From: HGM11416 sp964532155
Lineage (GTDB): Bacteria; Bacillota; Clostridia; Christensenellales; Borkfalkiaceae
DNA length: 64,000 bases
Assembly (NCBI GenBank): GCA_964532155.1
Contig: CAZHGN010000001.1
Coordinates: 37,242 to 101,241, forward strand
Reading direction: 5' to 3'
Both the position numbers and the translations under genes were made by a program. The notes beneath the pieces are model-generated. The model was not told where the DNA came from. It did no database searches and was given only the letters and a program-made list of their open reading frames with translations. This document shows, piece by piece, positions 26,934 to 35,515 of this stretch. The stretch's first letter is position 1. Each line of letters begins with the position of its first letter.

Positions 26934-27608
26934 ATGCAACAAAAAATACTGATCGTCGACGATGAAGAAAAGATAATCGAGGTTCTTCGCGAGTATGCCG
27001 AATTCGAGGGCTATGACGTGGATTGTGCTTTTAACGGAATGGAAGCGGTGCAAAAATGCCTTGACAATAAGTACGATATCGTGATTATGGACGTTATGAT
27101 GCCGAAGTTGGACGGCTTTTCGGCTGTAAAAGAAATAAGAAAAACAAGCGAAGTTCCCGTTATCATGCTGTCGGCAAGGGGTGAGGAGTACGATAAACTT
27201 TTCGGTTTCGAACTCGGAGTCGACGATTACGTCGTAAAGCCTTTTTCACCCAAAGAAGTTATGGCGCGCGTTGGTGCGGTATTAAAGCGCCGTTACGCCG
27301 CCCAGCACAAAAGCGGTTCGCTTTATAAATTCGAGGGCTTGGAAATTAATATAGAGGCTCGTACGGTATACGTTGACGGCGTAAAAGCAGAACTAACGCC
27401 TAAGGAATACGAATTGCTATTCTACATGGTCAAAAACAAGGGCAAGGCATTGTCTCGTCAAACTCTTTTAAAGGACGTTTGGGCGTTTGAGTTCGTCGGC
27501 GAGGATCGCACGATCGATACTCATATTAAAATGCTCAGAGGCAATCTTAAGCAATACAGAAAATTCATAATAACTTTACGCGGTCACGGCTATAAATTCG
27601 AAGCTTAA
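26934..27608 (+). CDS. OmpR/PhoP-type response regulator
   Basis: 224 residues: receiver domain with acidic pair VDDEE, phospho-acceptor Asp53 in VIMDVMMPKLDG, switch residue in VIMLSARG and Lys in VVKPF; then a winged-helix DNA-binding domain (ELTPKEYELLFYMVKNKG ... DRTIDTHIKMLRGNL). AGGAGG lies before the ATG. The cognate kinase follows after 12 bases. Targets unknown. Confidence 0.94.
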   Translation: MQQKILIVDDEEKIIEVLREYAEFEGYDVDCAFNGMEAVQKCLDNKYDIVIMDVMMPKLDGFSAVKEIRKTSEVPVIMLSARGEEYDKLFGFELGVDDYVVKPFSPKEVMARVGAVLKRRYAAQHKSGSLYKFEGLEINIEARTVYVDGVKAELTPKEYELLFYMVKNKGKALSRQTLLKDVWAFEFVGEDRTIDTHIKMLRGNLKQYRKFIITLRGHGYKFEA

Positions 27609-27620
27609 CGGAGTAGTTTA

Positions 27621-29108
27621 ATGAAATTCGGGAACATGCGTAGGATGAGGTATTTCATATGGTTATACTTCATCGTGTATACAATCATTATAATACTTTC
27701 GCTGTGGGTTTTTCAAATAGTCTTTCTCGATAGCTTTTATCTGCGTATACGGTACGATAATTTGAAAAAAACGGGCACCGAAATGGCGAAAGCGATGAAT
27801 TGCGGATCGGTGGAGCTTACCAACGACAAAGTCGACGAATGGATTACTGCTACGGTAGACGCCAATTCTTCGGGAATATATACTTATCTCGTATATGACG
27901 ACGATAAGGGACAAAGGATAGTAGAATCGCCATACTCGTATTTTTTGCCTTCCAATACTTCGCCTACGATGAACGGTCCCGATTACGTTAAAAATTCTTC
28001 GTTATTCGACGACGTAATCAAGGCGTTAAACTCGGGAACGGAACTGACAGACGGTTATTTATGTAAATATTTTACCGATGAAGCGACGAATACGCAATTT
28101 TGTATTTATGCTTCTAACGTTACAAACAACTTGGGTCAATTTTGCTTGTTCTTGATTTCGGATAAAGAATCGCTAAATGAAACGATGTCCGTTATTCAAT
28201 ATCAGCTTATTATCGTAACCGGTCTTGTAGTGGTGCTGTCTTTTTTCCTCGCATGGGCGATGGCAACGAAACTGTCGGATCCTATAAAGCGAATGTCGGA
28301 TACGGCTAAAAAATGGGCTGAAAGCGACAACGACGTCGTGTTTAGGGGGGAAAGTTACGAAGAGCTTAACGAGCTTGCCGACGCACTCAACTATGCTAAA
28401 GAGGGCGTTTCCAAGGCGGGAAATATGCAACGCGACCTTTTGGCAAACGTTTCGCACGACTTAAAAACACCGCTTACAATGATAAAGGCTTATGCCGAAA
28501 TGATACGTGATATATCGGGGGACAATAAACAAAAACGCGATTCGCACACCGAGGTTATTATTGAGGAAGCGGATAGGCTTACGATGCTTGTAAACGACCT
28601 TCTCGATTTGTCCAAGCTTCAAAATAATTCGGACGTCGTCGAGTTGGCTCAAGTAGATTTATCCGAACTTGTCGAAAGGGTAGTATACCGTTTTAACGAC
28701 TTTATTTCGGCAAAAGGCTACGTTATCGAAAAGCAGATCGAGCCCGAATGTTTTACCGAATGCGACGAGCGAAAGATCGAACAAGTCGTCTATAACTTGA
28801 TCGGCAATTCGATTAACTATACCGGAGAAGATAAGACCGTTAAGGTGTTCCTATCCAAAAAGGACGACGACGTTATTTTGCTTGAAATCATAGATAGCGG
28901 AAAGGGTATTTCTTCCGATCAAATAGATACAATTTGGGAAAAATATTACAGATTTTCCGAAACGCACCAAAGGCCGGTTAAGGGTACCGGACTCGGGTTG
29001 TCTATAGTTAAAACCATACTCGAAAATCACAAACTTCGCTTCGGCGTAATTTCTAAAAAGGGCTACGGTAGTAATTTCTTCGTGGAGTTCAAGGGAGATA
29101 AGGAATGA
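27621..29108 (+). CDS. Membrane sensor histidine kinase
   Basis: 495 residues. Two membrane helices (about 11-36 and 192-216) flank an extracytoplasmic sensor domain of about 155 residues; then HAMP, HisKA with the phospho-acceptor His279 in NVSHDLKTPLTMIKAYAEM, and HATPase with NLIGNSINYT, DSGKGIS and GTGLGLSIVKTI. The input signal is unknown; the sensor domain matches nothing I recognise. Its stop overlaps the next gene as ATGA. Confidence 0.94.
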   Translation: MKFGNMRRMRYFIWLYFIVYTIIIILSLWVFQIVFLDSFYLRIRYDNLKKTGTEMAKAMNCGSVELTNDKVDEWITATVDANSSGIYTYLVYDDDKGQRIVESPYSYFLPSNTSPTMNGPDYVKNSSLFDDVIKALNSGTELTDGYLCKYFTDEATNTQFCIYASNVTNNLGQFCLFLISDKESLNETMSVIQYQLIIVTGLVVVLSFFLAWAMATKLSDPIKRMSDTAKKWAESDNDVVFRGESYEELNELADALNYAKEGVSKAGNMQRDLLANVSHDLKTPLTMIKAYAEMIRDISGDNKQKRDSHTEVIIEEADRLTMLVNDLLDLSKLQNNSDVVELAQVDLSELVERVVYRFNDFISAKGYVIEKQIEPECFTECDERKIEQVVYNLIGNSINYTGEDKTVKVFLSKKDDDVILLEIIDSGKGISSDQIDTIWEKYYRFSETHQRPVKGTGLGLSIVKTILENHKLRFGVISKKGYGSNFFVEFKGDKE

Positions 29109-30175
29109 TCGAAAATAACAACAACGAAGAACTATTAAAGGTTGAAAATCTCGAACGGAACGAATATCTCGTTTCTTCGTCGATTATCGACGTACCGAAA
29201 GAAAAGGTAGAGAAAAGGGAAGAAAAGGTCAGCGCTCTTCGGCTTATTATTATGGCGCTAACGCCGAATAAAAGCAACGTCGAACACCCCGCATATTATT
29301 CTTTGCGACCTGTAAAAACTGTCAAATATGCAGTATTTATCTTCTTTTTTGCGCTTTTTATGTACCTCTGCGGAAAGCTTGTAGACGATAAGATTTACGT
29401 GCCGCTATTGCTATTTTTCATTGCGCTGGCGCTGCCGCTTTTGTTTATAACTTTTCACTACGAATTGAATTTCAGGCGGAATATAACAATTTTCCAAATG
29501 CTTTTCGCGTTCGTTTTCGGTATAGTGCTGTATATCGTTATCGAAGGTATATCGGACACCTTGCTGCTTGAATCCATTTATAAAGATACGATAGACATAT
29601 TCATCGTGCCTATTCTTTGGGGCTTGGGAGAAACTATCTTTTTAGCATTCTTGTCAAGGCTTTATAATTTGACGGATATTGCGACTAATATTCTTTTAGC
29701 CGTTTGCGTCGGCATGGGCTACGCCTTTATGAGCGCTTTGTTTGCGACCTATTCGGGGCTTTTCCATTCGGTAGAGATTATTATTCCCGGACAGGAAAAC
29801 TATATCGGACAAGCGATAATCGACTATTCGCCGTATATGGAAGAAAGTTTTGTCGCAATTTTGGATTTACTCTTTTGGGATGCGGCTTGTTTTCCGTTTT
29901 TGCTTTGCTGTTGGTCTATAGTTATGGGCACCGTCGTATCGATGACAAGAGTTTTGGGTAAGCGCAAGAACGAATCGTCGTTTTCCGTCTATCTTTTGCT
30001 CGTTCTTGTAATTATTTTGCATATTTTGACGGTATTCCCGACGACAATCGGATATTTTGAGTTGTTTTTAAAGATATTGTGCTCGGTAATTTCTTTGTTC
30101 GTTGCCATACGTCTTGAAAACAATGCGATATACGATACGCTAAACGATATCACCGGTTTGCCTAAAAACGAATAA
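29105..30175 (+). CDS. PrsW-like multi-pass membrane protein
   Basis: 356 residues: a cytoplasmic charged N-terminus of about 60 residues, then about nine membrane helices. Order and texture resemble PrsW-family proteins (LFITFHYELNFRRN then LLYIVIEG-like helix, a GLGETIFLAFLSRLYN helix where PrsW has EExxK, and VGMGYAFMSALFATYSG where PrsW has GxGFAxxEN). The catalytic acidic pairs are not conserved as such, so protease activity is doubtful. Translationally coupled (ATGA) to the histidine kinase, suggesting a third component of that sensory system. Confidence 0.6.
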   Translation: MIENNNNEELLKVENLERNEYLVSSSIIDVPKEKVEKREEKVSALRLIIMALTPNKSNVEHPAYYSLRPVKTVKYAVFIFFFALFMYLCGKLVDDKIYVPLLLFFIALALPLLFITFHYELNFRRNITIFQMLFAFVFGIVLYIVIEGISDTLLLESIYKDTIDIFIVPILWGLGETIFLAFLSRLYNLTDIATNILLAVCVGMGYAFMSALFATYSGLFHSVEIIIPGQENYIGQAIIDYSPYMEESFVAILDLLFWDAACFPFLLCCWSIVMGTVVSMTRVLGKRKNESSFSVYLLLVLVIILHILTVFPTTIGYFELFLKILCSVISLFVAIRLENNAIYDTLNDITGLPKNE

Positions 30176-30192
30176 TAACCGAATAATGCTTT

Positions 30193-30225
30193 AAAGTCTG
30201 CGAATTTTGCAGGCTTTTATTTTTG
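30193..30225 (+). terminator. Terminator after the two-component operon
   Basis: A 9-bp stem (one G-U pair), AAAGTCTGC/GCAGGCTTT, is followed by TTATTTTTG. Confidence 0.8.
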
Positions 30226-30233
30226 CTTCGTTA

Positions 30234-30262
30234 GTATTATACGCCCGTTTTTGCTCATAATA
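30234..30262 (+). promoter_or_regulatory. Sigma-F/G-like promoter of spoIVB
   Basis: GTATT at 30234-30238 and CATAATA at 30256-30262 separated by 17 bases fit a forespore promoter. The -10 region CATAATACGA is identical over 10 bases to that of the spoVA operon at 3535-3544. Known biology: spoIVB is forespore-expressed in Bacillus. Confidence 0.6.
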
Positions 30263-30295
30263 CGAAAGGCATTGCAGAGCAACGCGGAGGAATTA

Positions 30296-31297
30296 ATGAA
30301 GATAAAGCACGTCGCGCGGTCGATTTTACTTATAGTTTTAGTCGGGTTGTTTTTCTTTTCGTCGTCTGTGCGCGTTTATGCTTCGGAAGGAGAACTGTTC
30401 ATCGGAGGATTTCCGCTCGGCTTCGATTTATCGGGAGAAGGGGTGCTTGTCGTGGGTTTTTCCGAAGTAGTTTGCGAGGATGGCGTTTTCGTGCCTGTAA
30501 AGGATTCGGGTATAACCGTCGGCGATTATATACTGTCGCTTAACGGAAAAGCGGTAAATAAAGCCGACGACGTGGACGAACTGCTTAAGGATTACGACGG
30601 ACACGGAATTATTGCCGAAATTCTGTCGGAAGGGAAGAAGCAGATTAAAAATCTTTATCCCAAAAAGGACTTAAGCGGAAAATATAAGCTTGGCGTAATG
30701 ATTAGAGATTATCTTTCCGGGCTTGGCACCGTTACTTTTGTAAAAGAAAACGGCGAATTTTGTTCGCTCGGACATCCTATAACCGATGAGGAGGGAACTT
30801 TACTTAATATATCGGGCGGATTGATATACGGCTGTAAAATAACCTCGGTTGAAAAAGGTGTTCGCGGACAGGCAGGCGAACTTCAAGGGCTGATACTGAG
30901 AAATAAAGTATTGGGTAAAGCGTCGGCAAATACCGCCGTAGGGCTTATAGGCAAGTTGTCGGACAAAAGTGCATATTTGGGCTTGAAGCGAATTGCATCG
31001 GGTACGGCAAAGCCGGGCAGTGCCGAAATTTACGCCACTATCGAGGGCGAAACGCCGCAAAAATACACTATTTCAATCGTTAAAACCGACGAAAACGATA
31101 AAAAGAATAAAAATCTCGTCATAAAAATTACCGACGAGAAATTAATCGAGCAAGCAGGTGGGATCGTGCGAGGCATGAGCGGAAGTCCTATTATACAAGA
31201 CGGTCGGCTTGTCGGCGCGGTGACGCATGTATTCTTAAACGATTCAACGCGCGGTTACGGTATTTCGGTTGCAAAAATGCTTCAAGCGCTTGCTTAA
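30296..31297 (+). CDS. spoIVB: SpoIVB serine peptidase (S55)
   Basis: Forespore-secreted PDZ protease whose Bacillus counterpart triggers pro-sigma-K processing. 333 residues from ATG 30296 (CGGAGG 5 bases upstream; an in-frame TTG farther upstream would include the ribosome site). It has an N-terminal signal/anchor helix, a PDZ domain around VPVKDSGITVGDYILSLNGKAVNKADDVDEL, and the S55 core with catalytic Ser297 in GMSGSPIIQDGRLVGAVTHV. The His is likely in SLGHPITD. Shorter than Bacillus SpoIVB (about 425). spo0A, its usual neighbour, is absent. Confidence 0.94.
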   Translation: MKIKHVARSILLIVLVGLFFFSSSVRVYASEGELFIGGFPLGFDLSGEGVLVVGFSEVVCEDGVFVPVKDSGITVGDYILSLNGKAVNKADDVDELLKDYDGHGIIAEILSEGKKQIKNLYPKKDLSGKYKLGVMIRDYLSGLGTVTFVKENGEFCSLGHPITDEEGTLLNISGGLIYGCKITSVEKGVRGQAGELQGLILRNKVLGKASANTAVGLIGKLSDKSAYLGLKRIASGTAKPGSAEIYATIEGETPQKYTISIVKTDENDKKNKNLVIKITDEKLIEQAGGIVRGMSGSPIIQDGRLVGAVTHVFLNDSTRGYGISVAKMLQALA

Positions 31298-31325
31298 ACT
31301 ATTATTATAAAATCATATAAAGGAC

Positions 31326-31360
31326 AAAGCTCTCATAAAATTGTTTGTGAGAGTTTTTTT
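31326..31360 (+). terminator. Hairpin and U-tract abutting the spoIIM start codon
   Basis: A stem with core TCTCATAAA/TTTGTGAGA (loop ATTG) is extended by C-G, G-U and A-U pairs, with seven T ending at 31360; the spoIIM ATG is the next base. It looks like the terminator of spoIVB, but the 3' arm (GUGAGAG) is also the only possible weak ribosome site for spoIIM. An almost identical element precedes the kinase gene at 41377. Confidence 0.75.
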
Positions 31361-31939
31361 ATGCCGACGACCACTATAAACAGAATAATAAATTCGGTTA
31401 AAGATTGTAAAATCGTCATTGTAATATGCGCCTTCGCTTTTGTTTTAGGGGGCGTGTTAGCTTTGTTTTACGAGTTACCCGACGGTTTAATTGAAAATAT
31501 TGGTGAGTCGTACGCCGCTTTTAACGACTTTTCGACCTCATCTTTAATCGTGCGGTTTATTTGCGACGCAATTATATTGTTTATTGCTTTTTTATGCGGT
31601 TTAACAGTTTTTACACTTCCGATAAATTTGCTGTTTCTTTGTTATAGAGGGTTTATTGCCGTCTTATGCATTAAGTATTTAATTGCCGATTATTCGGCGG
31701 CAGGCGTTGTAATATCGGTTATTCTTACGTTACCGTCGGCGGTTTTATCGGCGGCAAGTTTAACGCTTGCTTGCGTGCTTTCCGTAAAGAGGTTGAACGG
31801 CGAGAGAGTCGTACAAATGAAATGCGTCGAGGAAATAATAATAGATTATCTAATTTGTCTTGCAATTTGCTTGATTGCCGCACTTTATTGCGTTTTGATT
31901 GAACTTTTGATTTTGCGCCCTTTAAATTATTCCTTTTAA
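31361..31939 (+). CDS. spoIIM: Stage II sporulation protein M
   Basis: Membrane subunit of the DMP (SpoIID-M-P) machine needed for septal thinning and engulfment. 192 residues with about five helices, including FLCGLTVFTLPINLLFLCYRGF, which matches the conserved Gly-containing second helix pair of SpoIIM/DUF95. It is near spoIVB and directly upstream of a DacF-type gene, and spoIIM and dacF are also regional neighbours in Bacillus. No ribosome site other than bases inside the preceding hairpin; no alternative in-frame Met nearby. Confidence 0.82.
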   Translation: MPTTTINRIINSVKDCKIVIVICAFAFVLGGVLALFYELPDGLIENIGESYAAFNDFSTSSLIVRFICDAIILFIAFLCGLTVFTLPINLLFLCYRGFIAVLCIKYLIADYSAAGVVISVILTLPSAVLSAASLTLACVLSVKRLNGERVVQMKCVEEIIIDYLICLAICLIAALYCVLIELLILRPLNYSF

Positions 31940-31983
31940 ACATATTTTTTTCATCGTTGCTTATACTATGCGCGGAGGCAAAA

Positions 31984-33168
31984 ATGAAAAATAAATTTAT
32001 TATTGCGTTGCTAACAATAGCCGTATTATTCGGCTCGGGGATAAATAAAACCGCTTTTACGGCTTCTGCAAAAGTCGTAGCCGCGGACGAAGAGTTCGAC
32101 TTAGAAAAGCTCGAATGCGACGGCGCCAAAAGTGCTTTTTTGTGCGATTATTCGTCGGGAACTGTGATATATGCAAAAAACGAAAACGACCGACTGCCGA
32201 TAGCAAGCATGACGAAGATAATGCTTTTGGTGCTTGCATTTGAAAAAGAAGAAGCAGGCGAGTTATCTTTCGATGAAGTAATAAGAGTAAGCGCAAATGC
32301 AAGCGGAATGGGCGGTTCGCAAGTTTTTCTTGAGACGAACGGCGAATATTCCGTGGGTGATTTGATTAAAAGTATAATCGTCTCGTCGGCAAACGATTCG
32401 AGCGTTGCTATAGCCGAAAGATTATACGGAAGCGAAACTTCTGCCGTTGCGGCAATGAACGAACGTGCGAAAACGATGGGGCTTAAGAATACGCTGTTTT
32501 CCAATTGCACAGGACTTATGAAGCCTACGCAATATTCGACCGCGAGCGACGTTGCAAAAATGCTTTCCGCACTTGTCGGGCACGAAAAATACTTTGATTA
32601 CAGCAAAATTTATTTGGATGAAATAGAGCATTCGGGCGAGCGAAAAACTCAGCTTACGAATACCAATAAACTCGTTCGTTATTATAACGGTTGCGACGGC
32701 GGTAAAACCGGATATACCGGTGAGGCCGGGTTTTGCCTTGCGGCAACCGCAAAACGCGGCGCAATGCGTTTGATATCGGTGGTAATGGGCGAAGAGAACG
32801 GAAAACAGCGTTTTAAAGATTCGTCAACGCTACTCGACTACGGCTTCGATAATTTTTCTTCTAAGTGCGTTTTATCGACTGCAACAGTAGATTATCAAAC
32901 GAAAATTGCATGCGGAAAAGCAGACTATGTGAACGCGGTGCCAAGCTCGGACGTATATGTTTTTTGTGCAAACTCGGCAAAGGACGATATAAAAATCATA
33001 TTCGAGCCTGATGAATACATCAAAGCGCCCGTTGAAAAAGGGGCTTTGGTCGGCAGATTTACGGTATATAAAAACGGAATAGAGGACGGCGAATACTCGG
33101 CAGTCGCCAAAGAAGACGTCGACGAGCTCGGTTATTTGGACTATATTAAAAGAATTGCAGAAGCATAA
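31984..33168 (+). CDS. dacF: D-alanyl-D-alanine carboxypeptidase DacF-type
   Basis: S11 penicillin-binding protein, 394 residues from ATG 31984 (GGAGG 5 bases upstream). Signal peptide ending near TASAKVVA, then catalytic SMTK, SAND and KTGYT. Two extra small beta domains occupy the C-terminus (around EPDEYIKAPVEKGALVGRF), as in DacF/PBP5. The sporulation neighbourhood (spoIVB, spoIIM) suggests trimming of forespore peptidoglycan, but this is inference. Paralogue of 15996-17036. Confidence 0.9.
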   Translation: MKNKFIIALLTIAVLFGSGINKTAFTASAKVVAADEEFDLEKLECDGAKSAFLCDYSSGTVIYAKNENDRLPIASMTKIMLLVLAFEKEEAGELSFDEVIRVSANASGMGGSQVFLETNGEYSVGDLIKSIIVSSANDSSVAIAERLYGSETSAVAAMNERAKTMGLKNTLFSNCTGLMKPTQYSTASDVAKMLSALVGHEKYFDYSKIYLDEIEHSGERKTQLTNTNKLVRYYNGCDGGKTGYTGEAGFCLAATAKRGAMRLISVVMGEENGKQRFKDSSTLLDYGFDNFSSKCVLSTATVDYQTKIACGKADYVNAVPSSDVYVFCANSAKDDIKIIFEPDEYIKAPVEKGALVGRFTVYKNGIEDGEYSAVAKEDVDELGYLDYIKRIAEA

Positions 33169-33175
33169 TAAGTAT

Positions 33176-33204
33176 AAAAAAAGCCGATTCTATCGGCTTT
33201 TTTT
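33176..33204. terminator. Bidirectional terminator between dacF and the transporter gene
   Basis: AAGCCGAT/ATCGGCTT stem with a 3-base loop, flanked by A run on the left and T run on the right, between convergent gene ends. Confidence 0.88.
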
Positions 33205-33213
33205 ATGTGTTTT

Positions 33214-34107
33214 TTAAAACCCTGTTATTAAGCAGCAAACGTAACCGCAAAGTAACGCCGTTCCGATTAAAACGGTAATTACTTTGATTGCGTTTTTTAC
33301 GTTGTTTTTTCTTCCGAAGAGGACGGTTAAACCGACGCCGGCGTTTGCTATAAGTCCTGCAAGGCAGGCACCGAATGCAATTTTATCGGTAACGAACATT
33401 TCTGCAATTATTACTGAAGAAGCGCAGTTGGGGATAAGCCCGATTATTACCGAAAAAAGAGGCGAAAGGTATGCGTTTGATTTTATAAATTCGGTCAAGA
33501 CCGTTTCGCCGATCAACGCAATTATTATTGAAAATACGAGATTAAATATTAAAACGACTATAAGCGTTTGCAAAGAGTGCACGAGGGGATGAAGAACGTG
33601 CTCGTGAACGAAGCCTTCTTCGTGGTCGTGACCGTTGCAACAGCAAGTTTTGCCGTGTTCGTGCTCTTTGTGCTCAAGTGAATACTCGTCTTTGTGCTCG
33701 GCTTCATTCTCGGCTGCTGCCACTTGCGGTTCTTCTGCCAAGCGAGGTTTAAATATCAAGTCGCACAAATAGCCGATTGCAATTGCAATTGCGAATTTTA
33801 AGGCAAGCAATGGGAGTATTGCGGGGATTTTTTCGAGATTAGAAAAAAGAACGGGGAGTGCTTCGTCGCTCGTTGCGATAAACACGGCAAGAAGAGTACC
33901 CATGCTAATTTGCTTTTTATTAAATTTTTCGGCGGCAACGACGGAAAATCCGCATTGCGGAATAAGACCGAACGCGGCGCCGAGCGGTACGGTTATTTTG
34001 TTTTTCGACAGTTTTTTTTCGATAAACGAAAATAGGAAATTAAACGCAAAAACGAATATAAATATTTTAAGGCTGTCTAACAGCACATCAAGTAATATTT
34101 CAACCAA
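33214..34107 (-). CDS. Putative metal (manganese/arsenic-type) efflux permease
   Basis: 297 residues made of two similar membrane halves, each with a GLIP(Q/N)C(G/A)(F/S)S motif (AFGLIPQCGFSVVAAEKF; VIIGLIPNCASSVIIAEMF), separated by a cytoplasmic or external loop rich in His and Cys (EHKEHEHGKTCCCNGHDHEE). This fits the putative manganese transporter/arsenic efflux family; the His/Cys loop points to metal binding. Substrate is inferred. TTG start with AAGGAG 7 bases upstream, inside a DtxR-like palindrome. Confidence 0.8.
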   Translation of the reverse strand: MVEILLDVLLDSLKIFIFVFAFNFLFSFIEKKLSKNKITVPLGAAFGLIPQCGFSVVAAEKFNKKQISMGTLLAVFIATSDEALPVLFSNLEKIPAILPLLALKFAIAIAIGYLCDLIFKPRLAEEPQVAAAENEAEHKDEYSLEHKEHEHGKTCCCNGHDHEEGFVHEHVLHPLVHSLQTLIVVLIFNLVFSIIIALIGETVLTEFIKSNAYLSPLFSVIIGLIPNCASSVIIAEMFVTDKIAFGACLAGLIANAGVGLTVLFGRKNNVKNAIKVITVLIGTALLCGYVCCLITGF

Positions 34108-34118
34108 AATTTAGCTCC

Positions 34119-34139
34119 TTAAGGTTGAGGGTAACCTAA
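34119..34139 (-). promoter_or_regulatory. DtxR/MntR-family-like operator
   Basis: Minus strand reads TTAGGTTACCC then TCAACCTTAA: half-sites AGGTT/AACCT in inverted orientation, close to the DtxR/IdeR consensus TTAGGTTAGCCTAACCTAA but with one extra central base. It lies just after the predicted transcription start and covers the ribosome site of the transporter gene, a position suited to metal-dependent repression. Confidence 0.55.
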
Positions 34140-34147
34140 CGACATAG

Positions 34148-34176
34148 ATTATATATCTTTTTATCGTCTATCGCAA
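34148..34176 (-). promoter_or_regulatory. Sigma-A promoter of the metal transporter gene
   Basis: Minus strand TTGCGA (34171-34176), 17 bases, TATAAT (34148-34153). Confidence 0.7.
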
Positions 34177-34258
34177 GCAAATTAAGTTAAATAGAATAAA
34201 AAAAGTTTACGCCTCTTTGTTTTTATGCGCGTAAATCCTTTTATTTTTTTCGACTCCG

Positions 34259-34267
34259 TGTTATAAT
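34259..34267 (+). promoter_or_regulatory. Extended -10 promoter of nagA
   Basis: TGTTATAAT (TGn plus TATAAT at 34262-34267) with no good -35. It leaves a leader of about 57 bases before nagA. Confidence 0.55.
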
Positions 34268-34331
34268 TAAAGAAAACTGCGATTGCGATTAATAGGCTTT
34301 ACGCAGAATTATTAACAGTTGCGAGGCATTT

Positions 34332-35477
34332 ATGAAAGGATTTAAAAACGCTTCAATTTACGTAGAAGGTCAAGGTATTGTAAAAACCTCTCTCGCGATC
34401 GGCACGGACGGTCGTATTGCGGCTATCGGAACGGACGTTCCAAACGATTTTTTCGATATACCCGAAGACGCAGTCGTCGTTCCCGGCTTTATTGACGAGC
34501 ATATCCACGGCTCGGCAACCGCAGATGCAATGGATGGTACCGTTGATGCATTAAAAACCATTTCTCAGTCTATTGCTTGCGAGGGTACGATTGGTTTTCT
34601 CGCTACGACGATGACTCAAAGCCCCGAAAATATTGAAAAGGCAATGCGCGCCGTAAAGACTTTCAAAGAAGAGAAAACTTGCGGAGCAAAAGTTTTCGGT
34701 ATTCATCTCGAGGGACCGTATATCAATAAATCAAAGGCAGGCGCTCAACCCGAAAAGTATATTTGCGCACCGTCTATAGAGCAATTTAAGCATTATAACG
34801 AACTTTCCGGCAACAGCATAAAGATAGTTACGTTTGCCCCCGAAATGGACGGCAGCAAAGAATTTGCCGGCTATTTAAAACAAAACGGTATTTGCGGCAA
34901 CGTGGGGCACACCTCGGCTAATTTTGCAACTGCCGAGCAAGCCTTAGAATGGGGTGCAACGGGCATTACTCACACATACAATGCCCAAAGCGCGTATACG
35001 CACCGTGAAGTCGGCGTTGTCGGCGCCGCGCTTTTACTCGACGGTTACGCTTGCGAAATTATATGCGATACTATTCACGTCAGCGTCCCCGCTATTAAGA
35101 TGCTTATTAAAAATAAGCCGCACGACAAGGTTATTTTAATTACCGACGCTATGAGAGCGAAAAATCTTGGCGATACGGTAAGCGAACTCGGCGGACAAAC
35201 GGTATACGTTAAAAGCGGCGAAGCGCGCCTTGCGGACGGAACTTTGGCGGGTAGCGTTTTAAGAATGAACGACGCCGTTAAAAATCTCGTTAATAAATGC
35301 GGCGTAGATCTTTGCGATGCGGTAGATTTTGCATCGGCAAACCCCGCTAAAAATCTTGGATTATTTAACGATTACGGCAGTATCGCCGTAGGAAAATCCG
35401 CATCGTTTGCCGTGCTTTCTAAGGATTGCGAAGTTATAATGACCGTAAGAGACGGCGAAGTGATTTATAAAGCTTAA
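34332..35477 (+). CDS. nagA: N-acetylglucosamine-6-phosphate deacetylase
   Basis: Amidohydrolase converting GlcNAc-6-P to GlcN-6-P in amino-sugar catabolism and wall recycling. 381 residues. Metal and active-site blocks: GFIDEHIHGSATADAMDG, HLEGPYINKSKAGAQ, GHTSANF, THTYNAQSAYTHRE and the catalytic Asp in LITDAMRAKNLGD. GAGG precedes the ATG. It stands alone here; nagB and a GntR-type nagR are not adjacent. Confidence 0.95.
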   Translation: MKGFKNASIYVEGQGIVKTSLAIGTDGRIAAIGTDVPNDFFDIPEDAVVVPGFIDEHIHGSATADAMDGTVDALKTISQSIACEGTIGFLATTMTQSPENIEKAMRAVKTFKEEKTCGAKVFGIHLEGPYINKSKAGAQPEKYICAPSIEQFKHYNELSGNSIKIVTFAPEMDGSKEFAGYLKQNGICGNVGHTSANFATAEQALEWGATGITHTYNAQSAYTHREVGVVGAALLLDGYACEIICDTIHVSVPAIKMLIKNKPHDKVILITDAMRAKNLGDTVSELGGQTVYVKSGEARLADGTLAGSVLRMNDAVKNLVNKCGVDLCDAVDFASANPAKNLGLFNDYGSIAVGKSASFAVLSKDCEVIMTVRDGEVIYKA

Positions 35478-35515
35478 TTTATAAAGGAATCGTTTGGTTT
35501 TAAGATTATCGATTT

